Part shown: positions 7,853-15,244 of the stretch, piece by piece
How the letters are laid out: every line of letters begins with the position of its first letter
How positions within the stretch are numbered: position 1 is the stretch's first letter
Assembly: GCA_034664125.1 (NCBI GenBank)
Contig: JAXDIG010000024.1
Coordinates: forward strand, 1 to 64,000
Origin: JACVRW01 sp034664125
Lineage (GTDB): Bacteria > Actinomycetota > Thermoleophilia > Solirubrobacterales > Thermoleophilaceae
Direction of reading: 5' to 3'
Length of the DNA: 64,000 bases
Made by a program: the position numbers and the translations under genes
Notes under the pieces: generated by a model
Told to the model about the DNA's origin: nothing
What the model saw: the letters and a program-made list of their open reading frames with translations, nothing else
Databases searched by the model: none

Positions 7853-8719
7853 ATGAAGAGACTGACGATCGCCGCGACCGTGGTCGCCGCGCTGCTGGTG
7901 CTGCCGGGGGCGGCCGTCGCGAAGGATCGCGACGGCGACAAGCTGCCCGACCGCTGGGAGAAGCAGCACGGACTTTCGACGAGCAGCGCAAGCGCTAAGG
8001 GCGACCCCGACGGGGACGGGCTCACCAACCGCCAGGAGTTCCGCTGCCACACCAAGCCGCACTCCGCGGACTCGGATGGGGACCGCCGCGAGGACGCGGA
8101 CGAGGACCCCGATCGCGACCGCGTGGACAACGGCAACGAGATGGCCGAGGGCACGCGCCCCTTCGACCGCGATAGCGACAACGACGGGACCCGCGACGGT
8201 CGCGAGGACCCGGATCGCGACAGGCTAGTGAACGCCGGCGAGGATGCGACGAGCAACGACCCCATGGATCCCGACACCGACGACGACGGCGTCGAGGACG
8301 GCAGGGAACGGTCCGGGACGATCGTCTCCTTCGAGGCCGGCGAGCTCACGGTCGACCTGGCCAACGGCGGCCGGGTGACCGGGATGGTCACGGACGCAAC
8401 CGAGATCGACTGCGAAACCGAGGACGAGCACGAGGGGTCAGACGAGGACGAGGACCGCGGCAAGGCACTCGCCGAGGACGCCCGCGATGAGGACGAGCCG
8501 TCCGAGAGCTCCGACGACGGGGATGAGGGCGAGCACGACGACGGCGACGAGGGCGACCACGACGACGGCGACCTCGAGGAGGGTGAGCACGGGGACGACG
8601 ACCACGAGGGCTCGACCTGCGGGCCGGCGGACCTCCAGCCGGGCGTGGCCGTGCACGAAGCGGAGCTGCGCGTCAGCGCCGACGGGCTGGTCTTCGAGGA
8701 GATCGAGCTGGTGAAGTAG
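7853..8719 (+). CDS. Secreted protein with thrombospondin type 3 Ca-binding repeats
   Basis: A 288-residue exported protein. A signal peptide (MKRLTIAATVVAALLVLPG, cleaved near AVA-KD) leads into five or more DxDxDG-type loops such as DRDGDKLPD, DPDGDGLTN, DSDNDGTRD and DTDDDGVED. These are thrombospondin type 3 repeats that bind calcium. They are followed by a small beta domain (GTIVSFEAGELTVDLANGG), a very acidic stretch rich in Asp, Glu and His, and a short C-terminal strand region. The start is fixed by GAGGG 7 bases upstream. It lies directly behind the GEMM-like riboswitch and 134 bases after the ECF gene, so cyclic di-GMP may set how much is made. Confidence 0.88.
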   Translation: MKRLTIAATVVAALLVLPGAAVAKDRDGDKLPDRWEKQHGLSTSSASAKGDPDGDGLTNRQEFRCHTKPHSADSDGDRREDADEDPDRDRVDNGNEMAEGTRPFDRDSDNDGTRDGREDPDRDRLVNAGEDATSNDPMDPDTDDDGVEDGRERSGTIVSFEAGELTVDLANGGRVTGMVTDATEIDCETEDEHEGSDEDEDRGKALAEDARDEDEPSESSDDGDEGEHDDGDEGDHDDGDLEEGEHGDDDHEGSTCGPADLQPGVAVHEAELRVSADGLVFEEIELVK

Positions 8720-8745
8720 CGACGGTACGGCGGCGGTGGCCGGGG

Positions 8746-8751
8746 TACCCT
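8746..8751 (+). promoter_or_regulatory. -10 hexamer TACCCT, leaderless start
   Basis: TACCCT ends 9 bases before the GTG at 8761, with no Shine-Dalgarno sequence. Confidence 0.45.
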
Positions 8752-8760
8752 CGCGGGTAC

Positions 8761-9081
8761 GTGAAGCGACTAATCCTCATTCTCACACTCGCCCTGGCCA
8801 CCGCCGCCACCGTTTCGGTCGCACCTGCCGGCGCCGGGTACACGGACCCGTTCGCCTGGAAGAAGTGCAACCACAAGGTGGACTTCAACCTGAAGATCAC
8901 CGCGGCCAGCAACATGCGCTGCCGCGGAGCTCGGCGTGTCATGCGCCGTCACGACGGCTCGATCTCCCGCCGCTTCAAGACGGACGGCTTCAGGTGCAAG
9001 CGCATCAAGGGAAGCGCGACCAGCGGCACCTGGCGCTGCAGGAAGGATCAGAAGGCGTTCAAGTTCGCGTTCGGCGACTGA
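8761..9081 (+). CDS. Small secreted protein with four cysteines
   Basis: A 106-residue protein starting at GTG. A signal peptide (KRLILILTLALATAATVSVA, cleavage near AGA-GY) is followed by a basic mature part of about 80 residues. Its four cysteines (KKCNH, MRCRG, FRCKR, WRCRK) are evenly spaced and probably form two disulfides. I do not recognise a named family. The gene ends four bases from the convergent RTX/peptidase gene. A basic, cysteine-bridged exported protein could act in the cell wall or outside the cell, but nothing in the sequence settles this. Confidence 0.75.
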   Translation: MKRLILILTLALATAATVSVAPAGAGYTDPFAWKKCNHKVDFNLKITAASNMRCRGARRVMRRHDGSISRRFKTDGFRCKRIKGSATSGTWRCRKDQKAFKFAFGD

Positions 9082-9085
9082 GCGG

Positions 9086-10114
9086 CTAGCGCACGTCGAA
9101 GACCCACACCGTGCGCACCGGATGGCGCGGCTTGCCGGGCGAGTGCTCCCAGGAGAGGTGCAGGTGGGGCGGGCAACCGCGGACGGGTCGGCAGTGCTTC
9201 GGGTCGCCGTGGTTGGCGTCGCCGTTCCAGCCGACCCACCTGAACGGCGGCCGGGTGTGGTTCTGGCGCGGCTCGGCCCACTTGGCCAGCCGCGCCATCT
9301 CGCTCCAGCTGCCGCCCGGGCCCGGGTAGAGGTCCACGGCCAGCCCCAGCGGGTGCTCGCCGCGCGGCTCGTGACCGGTGGTGGCGTACCCGTCGCCGAC
9401 CTGCACGTGGTAGCGGCGGATCAGGTAGAGCACGTCGGGCAGGATGCGCCGGTCCACCCGCGCCCAGGACTGGCCCGGGATCGCCACGAAGCGCCCGCCG
9501 CCCCTGATCGGGCGCAGGCGCCCCGCGCTGCCGGGCGGTCCGTAGTCGACGCGCTCGCATGCGAAGTCCAGCTGGTCGAGCACCTCGGCCCGGACCGTGT
9601 CGGAGCCCGGGCCGCAGGCCGCGTTGTCGCTCACGCGGTCGCGCAGGACGATCGAGTCGTCACCGCTGCCGCCGTCCGCCAGGTCGCCGCCGGTGCCGCC
9701 GTCGAGGCGGTCGTCGCCCTCGCCGCCGCTGAGAGTGTCGAAGCCGGGACCGCCACTGAGTGTGTCGGCGGCGCCCGCCGCCGTCAGGGTGTCGTTGCCC
9801 TCGCCGCCTTGGAGCTGGGCCGGCAGCGGCGCGGAAACCGTCAGGACGTCGTCGCCGTCGCCGAGGTCGGCCGCGATGCGCGTGGCGCCCGTGCAGATCG
9901 CCTCGATGCTCTGCGGCACGCACCCAGGGCCGAGGGTGAGCGGAGCGCCGCTGTCGGCGACCGCCAGCGCACTGCCGCTCGAGGCAACGTCGATGGCGTT
10001 GTACTCGCCCGGGGTGGCGGTGATGCGCAGCGTGCCGGCGCTCACCTCCACCGTCGCGGCGTTTGCGGCCGGCGCGAACAGCAGCAACGAGGTAAGGGTG
10101 ACGGCGAGACGCAC
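9086..10114 (-). CDS. Secreted RTX-repeat protein with M15/LAS-type peptidase domain
   Basis: A 342-residue protein with a signal peptide (LAVTLTSLLLFAPAANA) and two parts. Residues about 85-160 hold glycine-rich nonapeptide repeats (GGEGNDTL, GGPGFDTL, GGEGDDRL, GGTGGDLA, GGSGDDSI), the RTX-type calcium-binding roll. Residues about 205-342 look like a LAS-group zinc peptidase: EHPLGLAVDLYP supplies the His-x6-Asp pair and PPHLHLSW the His-x-His. M15 enzymes cut D-Ala peptides in peptidoglycan. Catalysis is therefore likely but not proven, because the overall domain is diverged. It starts at a GTG with GGAG just upstream. Confidence 0.75.
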   Translation of the reverse strand: MRLAVTLTSLLLFAPAANAATVEVSAGTLRITATPGEYNAIDVASSGSALAVADSGAPLTLGPGCVPQSIEAICTGATRIAADLGDGDDVLTVSAPLPAQLQGGEGNDTLTAAGAADTLSGGPGFDTLSGGEGDDRLDGGTGGDLADGGSGDDSIVLRDRVSDNAACGPGSDTVRAEVLDQLDFACERVDYGPPGSAGRLRPIRGGGRFVAIPGQSWARVDRRILPDVLYLIRRYHVQVGDGYATTGHEPRGEHPLGLAVDLYPGPGGSWSEMARLAKWAEPRQNHTRPPFRWVGWNGDANHGDPKHCRPVRGCPPHLHLSWEHSPGKPRHPVRTVWVFDVR

Positions 10115-10153
10115 ACTTTCTCCGTCGGCCGCGGCGCCGGGGCCTTAAGACAT

Positions 10154-10193
10154 TTGCAGGATTTTCCTATCTATAGCTGGGAAAAGGCTGCAA
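10154..10193 (-). terminator. Stem-loop downstream of the ABC exporter operon
   Basis: TTGCAG-GA-TTTTCC pairs with GGAAAA-GG-CTGCAA across a 12-base loop: two 6-bp helices with a 2x2 internal mismatch. It starts 15 bases after the FtsX-type permease stop and is far richer in A+T than its surroundings. The loop holds CTATAG, so it may also overlap the promoter of the RTX/peptidase gene. Confidence 0.6.
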
Positions 10194-10207
10194 CGTACGC
10201 GGCAGAG

Positions 10208-12757
10208 CTACTCGTACGCCAGGGCTCGCAGCACGTCGAGCTGCGCCGCTCGCCGCGCCGGCCAGATCGCTGCGAGCACTCCGGCCAGGGCCGCCAGCAG
10301 CAGCAGGATGGCGAGCGTGCCGATCGGGTAGGCCAGCTCGAAGCCCTCGTCGGCCAGCGGGCGGGACACGAGCGCGGCGAAGATCACGCCGAGGATGGTG
10401 CCCAGGATCGCTCCGATCAGCGCCGTGATCACCGCCTCGTAGCGGACCAGGCGGCGCACCTGCTTGCGCGACATCCCGACCGCGCGCAGCATGCCCAGCT
10501 CGCGCGTGCGCTCGTGGATCGACAGCGCCAGGGTGGTCACGATGCCCAGCAGGGAGATCACGATCGCCAGCGCGAGTAGCACGTAGAACAACCTCACCAC
10601 CTGCTTGATCTGCTTCTCCTGGTTGTCCTTGAGCTCCTGCTGGTTGAGCGCCTCGACGGTCGCGAAGCTCGCCTTGACCCGCTTGGAGATCGTGTCCTGC
10701 ACACGCTTGGCGTCGGCCCCGGCGTCGAGCTTGATGAACGTCATGCTCGGCTCGCGGGCGCCGAACTTGTCGCGCAGCGTGTCCTCGGTCACGACCAGGT
10801 TGCCGAGCAGGTCCGCGTTGTCCTTCACCGTGCCCTTCACCGTCAGCGTCTCGTTGCGCTCGAGCGGCGTGCGCACCGTCAGCCGGTTGCCCACGCCGAT
10901 GTCGTTCTTCTTCGCCCAGGCGTCGTCGAGCACCGCGCCGGCCCCGGACAGCGACGAGAGCGTCTGCGGCGAGCCCTTCTTCCAGTCGAGCGAGAGCACG
11001 TCCGAGACGGTCCGCGGGTCCACCGCCGACACGCGGATCTCCTTGCCCTTGTAATTGGCGCCGGTGTAGCTGAGCGACGAGACGGTCTTGACGCCGTTCA
11101 CCTGCTGCGCCTCGCGGCCGGCTCCGGAGCTGATCGGCGAGTAGCCGTCGGTGTTCTGGAGCACGATGTCGCCCTGGAAGTTGCGATCGATCGCGTTCCC
11201 GACGGACGCGCTGATGCCGGCGGCGAAGACCGTCACGAACACCACCACGGCAAGCCCGATCATCAGCGCCCCGGCGGTGACCGCCGTGCGGCCGGGCTTG
11301 CGCACGGCGTTCTCGCGCGCGAGGCGGCCGGTGATCCCGCGGAGCCGCTCGAGCGGCCAGCCGATGAACGAGGCGAGCGGGCGCACCAGCCGCGGGCTGA
11401 ACATCGACACTCCGAACAGCGTCGCGACCGCGCCACCGCCCACCAGGGCCGCCGCGGCGTTGGAGTCCTCGATCGAACCGAGCAGCCCGAAGGCGGCCAT
11501 GCCGATCCCGCCGAGCATGAGCAACACGGCAACCGCGCTGAAGATCCGGCCGCGCCCGCGCCCCTCGGGCAGCTCGGCCTCGAGCAGGGCGGCCATGGGC
11601 GACACGCGGGTCGCCCGCACCGCCGGGGTCAGCGCGGCCGCGAGCGTGACGAGCAACCCGACCACGATCGACAGGACGATCGTGCGCGTGGCGATCACCG
11701 TGCCGGTGTTGGGCAGGTCGATGCCGAAGCCCTTGAAGAGCGCGTTCAGGCCGCCGGCGAAGCCGATGCCGGCGAACACGCCGAGCACCGCCCCGAGCAT
11801 GCCGATGACGGCCGCCTCCAAGACCATCCCGCGCAGGATCTGCCCGCGCGTGGCGCCGAGGGTGCGCAGCATTCCGAGCTCGCGGATCCGCTGGGCGACG
11901 GTGATCGAGAACGTGTTGAAGATCAGGAAGCTGCCGACGAGCAGCGCCACCCCGCCGAACACGAGCAGGATCACCCGGAAGAAGCTGAGACTGTCCTTGA
12001 TGTCCTGCGACTGGCGCACGGCTGCCTGGTGTCCGGTCTCGACGATCAGGCGCGGCGGCAGCACGCGGTCGATGCGGCGGCTCAGCTCGGCCGGCGAGAC
12101 GCCCGGGGCGGCCTTCACCGAGATGCCGTCGACCTCGCCTTCCTTTTGGGTCAGGCGCTGCGCCTCCGGAAGGGTCAGCTGCGCCGTGCTCGACCCGCCC
12201 GAGGTCGTCTTGCCGAGCCGCTGGAGGCCGACGATCGTGTAGCCCTTCACCCCTGCCTCGCCCGCGATCCGCAGCGTATCCCCGAGCTTGAAGTGCTCGC
12301 GGTCCGCGGTCGAGTCGTCGATCGAGGTTTCAGCCGAGGTCCGCGGCGGGCGGCCGCTGGTGTACGTGAGCGTGTCGAACGGCTTCGGCGCGGTGGACGA
12401 GACGAACTCGGGCGCGAAGCTCGAGCTGAGCTGATCGCCCTTGCGGTCCACGAAGCGGACGACGGAGAAGATGCCACCGGCGGCCTTCTCGACCCCGGGC
12501 ACCTTGCGCACCACGTCGAGGTAGCGCTCCGGGAACGGGGGCGGCGAGGCGTTGTCGGCCTGCCCCGTGGTGCTGGAGGACACCGCGACGTCGGTGCCCG
12601 CGTAGGCCACGTCGAAGATCTCGTCGAACGACTTGTTGATCGTGTCGGTGAGCACGTAGCTGCCGGCGATGAACGCCACGCCCAGCAGCACGGCCAGCAC
12701 CGTGACGGCGGTGCGCAACTTGCGCTGCGCGAGTCCGCGGAGGGAAACCTTCGTCAT
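10208..12757 (-). CDS. ABC transporter permease, double FtsX/MacB type
   Basis: An 849-residue membrane protein. The N-terminal half has one helix, a large extracytoplasmic MacB-type domain (about residues 45-240) and three helices (FtsX domain, about 260-380). The pattern then repeats with an internal extracytoplasmic domain (about 500-700) and a last FtsX block ending near residue 840. Conserved turns such as RIRELGMLRTLGATRGQI and RTRELGMLRAVGMSRKQV mark the coupling regions facing the ATPase. This class works as a mechanotransmission exporter for lipids, lipoproteins or antibiotics rather than a pore. It begins four bases after the stop of its ATPase gene, so the two form one operon. Confidence 0.93.
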   Translation of the reverse strand: MTKVSLRGLAQRKLRTAVTVLAVLLGVAFIAGSYVLTDTINKSFDEIFDVAYAGTDVAVSSSTTGQADNASPPPFPERYLDVVRKVPGVEKAAGGIFSVVRFVDRKGDQLSSSFAPEFVSSTAPKPFDTLTYTSGRPPRTSAETSIDDSTADREHFKLGDTLRIAGEAGVKGYTIVGLQRLGKTTSGGSSTAQLTLPEAQRLTQKEGEVDGISVKAAPGVSPAELSRRIDRVLPPRLIVETGHQAAVRQSQDIKDSLSFFRVILLVFGGVALLVGSFLIFNTFSITVAQRIRELGMLRTLGATRGQILRGMVLEAAVIGMLGAVLGVFAGIGFAGGLNALFKGFGIDLPNTGTVIATRTIVLSIVVGLLVTLAAALTPAVRATRVSPMAALLEAELPEGRGRGRIFSAVAVLLMLGGIGMAAFGLLGSIEDSNAAAALVGGGAVATLFGVSMFSPRLVRPLASFIGWPLERLRGITGRLARENAVRKPGRTAVTAGALMIGLAVVVFVTVFAAGISASVGNAIDRNFQGDIVLQNTDGYSPISSGAGREAQQVNGVKTVSSLSYTGANYKGKEIRVSAVDPRTVSDVLSLDWKKGSPQTLSSLSGAGAVLDDAWAKKNDIGVGNRLTVRTPLERNETLTVKGTVKDNADLLGNLVVTEDTLRDKFGAREPSMTFIKLDAGADAKRVQDTISKRVKASFATVEALNQQELKDNQEKQIKQVVRLFYVLLALAIVISLLGIVTTLALSIHERTRELGMLRAVGMSRKQVRRLVRYEAVITALIGAILGTILGVIFAALVSRPLADEGFELAYPIGTLAILLLLAALAGVLAAIWPARRAAQLDVLRALAYE

Positions 12758-12761
12758 GGCG

Positions 12762-13484
12762 CTACGCGACCGCCTTCATCAGCTCGATCACGTCGTCGGC
12801 CGTGCCTGCGGTTCCGTCGTGCACGATCTGGCCGTCGCGCAGCACGATCAGGCGATCGGCGTGCGAGGCGGCCTCGGGATCGTGGGTCACCATCACCACG
12901 CTCTGGCGGAAGTCGTCGACCGAGCGCCGCAGCATGTTCAGCACCTCCTCGCTCGCCTTGGAGTCGAGGTTGCCGGTCGGCTCGTCGGCGAACACCACGG
13001 CAGGCTGCGAGATCAGCGCGCGTGCCACCGCCACGCGCTGCTGCTGGCCGCCCGACAGCTCCGCCGGGCGGTGCGTGAGCCGGTCGCTCAGCCCGACCGT
13101 GTCCACCAGGCGCCGCAGCCACTCCTCGTCGACCTTGCGGCCGGCGATCGAGAGCGGCAGCACGATGTTCTCCTCGGCCGTGAGAACCGGGATCAGGTTG
13201 AAGAACTGGAAGACGAAGCCGAGCTTGTCGCGGCGCAGCCTGGTGAGGTCGCCGTCGTCGAGGTCCGAGATCTCGACTCCGTCGAGCACCACGGAGCCCG
13301 AGGTGGGGCGGTCGAGGCCGGCGAGGATGTGCATCAGAGTCGACTTGCCGGACCCGGAAGGGCCCATGATCGCGCTGAAGCGGCCGCGTTCGACCGAAAC
13401 GCTCACTCCGGCGAGCGCGTCGACGGCGGCATCTCCCTCGCCGTAGCGGCGGTGTACGTCGGTGGCACTGACGATCGAATCCAT
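12762..13484 (-). CDS. ABC transporter ATP-binding protein (MacB/LolD type)
   Basis: A 240-residue ATPase partner of the following permease. It has Walker A GPSGSGKST, the Q-loop in FVFQFFNLIPVLTAEENI, signature LSGGQQQRVAVARAL, Walker B VVFADEPTGNLDS and the H-loop MVTHD. I chose the ATG at 13484 because the nine upstream in-frame residues are not family-like. A TATCCGTA motif upstream is shared with the promoter region of the response regulator at 17347. The substrate is unknown. Confidence 0.93.
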   Translation of the reverse strand: MDSIVSATDVHRRYGEGDAAVDALAGVSVSVERGRFSAIMGPSGSGKSTLMHILAGLDRPTSGSVVLDGVEISDLDDGDLTRLRRDKLGFVFQFFNLIPVLTAEENIVLPLSIAGRKVDEEWLRRLVDTVGLSDRLTHRPAELSGGQQQRVAVARALISQPAVVFADEPTGNLDSKASEEVLNMLRRSVDDFRQSVVMVTHDPEAASHADRLIVLRDGQIVHDGTAGTADDVIELMKAVA

Positions 13485-13537
13485 GATCCGGCAGGGTCGC
13501 AGCCGGACCACTCGCGCGCAGTACGGATAACCCGAGG

Positions 13538-14563
13538 CTAGAGAGCGGTGCGCTCGAGCAGGTCGATCTCCTCGAGCGCCTGGCCCGCGCCGAGCACCAC
13601 GCAGGTGAGGGGATCGTCGGCGAGCGCCACGGGCACGTGCGTCTCGAGCTGGAGCCGTTCCGCGAATCCGCGCAGCAGCGCTCCGCCGCCGGCCAGCAGG
13701 ATCCCGCGCCGGGTCAGGTCGGCCGCCAGCTCGGGCGGCGTGTTCTCGAGCGCGTCCTTCACCGAGTCGATGATCTCCGAGACCAGCGGCTCCAGTGCCT
13801 CGCGCGCCTCGGCGCTGGTGACCTTCGCCTCGCGCGGCAGGCCGGTCCCCGGGTCGCGGCCGCGCACCTCGGTGTGGGAGTCGCTCACGTCCGGAGCGCA
13901 GCCGCCGACCTCGAGCTTCACGGCCTCGGAGGTGGTTTCGCCGATCGCCAGCCGGTGATGGCGGCGGATGAAGGTGGCCAGCGCCTCGTCGAAGTCGTAG
14001 CCGCCCACCCGCAGCGAGCGCGACACCACGATCCCTCCCAGCGAGATCACGGCCACCTCGCTCGTGCCGCCGCCGATGTCAACCACCACGTTGGCGAGCG
14101 GCTCGCCGATCGGCAGCCCCGCGCCGATCGCCGCGGCCATCGGCTCCTCGATCAGCTGGACCGAGCGCGCGCCGGCCGCCAGGCAGGCCTCCTCCAGCGC
14201 GCGCCGCTCGACGTCGGTGATGCCCGACGGGGCGCACATCACCAGACGCGGGTGCGCGAAGCGGCTCTTGTGGACGCGCCCGATGAAGTGGCGCAGCATC
14301 GCCTCGGTCGTCTCGAAGTCCGTGATCACGCCGTGGCGCAGCGGGCGCACCGCGGAGATCGAGGCCGGCGTGCGGCCGATCATGCGCTGCGCCTCCTCGC
14401 CGACCGCGTGCACGTCGCCGGTGCGGGTGTCCATCGCCACCACGGACGGCTCGGACACTCGAATCCCCTCGCCCCGCAGGTAGGCCAGCGTGTTGGCCGT
14501 TCCCAGGTCGATGGCGATGTCCCGCCCGCCCAGGCGAGCTCGATGGCGTCGGCGTCGGCGCAA
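13538..14563 (-). CDS. mreB: MreB-like rod-shape actin homologue
   Basis: A 341-residue actin-fold ATPase that forms membrane-bound filaments and positions the cell-wall elongation machinery. It shows the phosphate loop IAIDLGTANTLAYLRG, the second phosphate loop VVVDIGGGTSEVAVISLGG, IEEPMAAAIGAGLP and the adenosine loop GILLAGGGALLRG. Length is typical. The start appears to be TTG, with TAGGCT ending 10 bases upstream; the first residues (RRRRRHRAR) are very basic. No mreC, mreD, rodA or penicillin-binding protein gene is nearby, so this is an isolated copy and may be a paralogue of a main mreB elsewhere. Confidence 0.9.
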   Translation of the reverse strand: MRRRRRHRARLGGRDIAIDLGTANTLAYLRGEGIRVSEPSVVAMDTRTGDVHAVGEEAQRMIGRTPASISAVRPLRHGVITDFETTEAMLRHFIGRVHKSRFAHPRLVMCAPSGITDVERRALEEACLAAGARSVQLIEEPMAAAIGAGLPIGEPLANVVVDIGGGTSEVAVISLGGIVVSRSLRVGGYDFDEALATFIRRHHRLAIGETTSEAVKLEVGGCAPDVSDSHTEVRGRDPGTGLPREAKVTSAEAREALEPLVSEIIDSVKDALENTPPELAADLTRRGILLAGGGALLRGFAERLQLETHVPVALADDPLTCVVLGAGQALEEIDLLERTAL

Positions 14564-14599
14564 AAGTCCTGCAAGCCTACGGCTTTCGGTGGGCCGGGC

Positions 14600-15244
14600 T
14601 CAGGCGCGCAAGAAAGTCAGCACCGCCAACACGCGCCGGTGGTCCGCCGGCGCGGGCGGCAGGCCGAGCTTGCCGAAGATCGACGTCACGTGCTTCTCCA
14701 CGGCCCGCTCGGTGACCACCATCTGCCCCGCAATCGCCGTGTTTGAGCGGCCTTCGGCCATCAACTCGAGCACCTCGCGCTCGCGCGGGGTGAGCTCCTC
14801 GAGCGGGTCCTCGCGGCGGGCGCGCCCGACGAGCTGGGACACCACCTCGGGGTCGAGCGCCGACCCGCCCTCGGCCACCCGCTTGACCGCGTCGACGAAG
14901 CGCTCGACGTCGGCCACCCGGTCCTTGAGCAGGTAGCCCACGCCGCCCGCCGCGTCGCCGACCAGCTCGAGGGCGTAGCCCTCCTCCACGTACTGCGACA
15001 GCACGAGCACGCTGGTGCCCGGGTGCTCGGCACGGATCCGCAGCGCCGCGCGCAGGCCGTCGTCGGTGTTCGTGGGCGGCATGCGGATGTCCACCACCGC
15101 CACGTCCGGCTTGTGGGCGTTGACCTTGCGCATGAGGTCGTCGGCGTCGCCCGCCTGGGCGACCACGTCGAAGCCGGACTCCTCGAGCAGCCGCACGACC
15201 CCCTCGCGCAGCAGCACCGAATCGTCGGCTACGACTACACGCAC
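14600..15244 (-). CDS. NarL/LuxR-family response regulator
   Basis: A 214-residue DNA-binding regulator. The receiver domain has acidic residues ADD near the start, the phosphorylation site Asp52 (AVVDIRMPP), a conserved Ser/Thr region (VLSQY) and Lys in LLKDR. The C-terminal LuxR helix-turn-helix covers LTPREREVLELMAEGRSN and VVTERAVEKHVTSIFGKLG. Its GTG start overlaps the kinase gene by 10 bases, so it is translated with its partner kinase. Target genes are not evident. Confidence 0.93.
   Translation of the reverse strand: MRVVVADDSVLLREGVVRLLEESGFDVVAQAGDADDLMRKVNAHKPDVAVVDIRMPPTNTDDGLRAALRIRAEHPGTSVLVLSQYVEEGYALELVGDAAGGVGYLLKDRVADVERFVDAVKRVAEGGSALDPEVVSQLVGRARREDPLEELTPREREVLELMAEGRSNTAIAGQMVVTERAVEKHVTSIFGKLGLPPAPADHRRVLAVLTFLRA

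Noticed and set aside
10115..10207. A small RNA gene in the A+T-rich gap
   Set aside because: The region is explained by one stem-loop right behind the ABC permease stop; nothing suggests an independent transcript.
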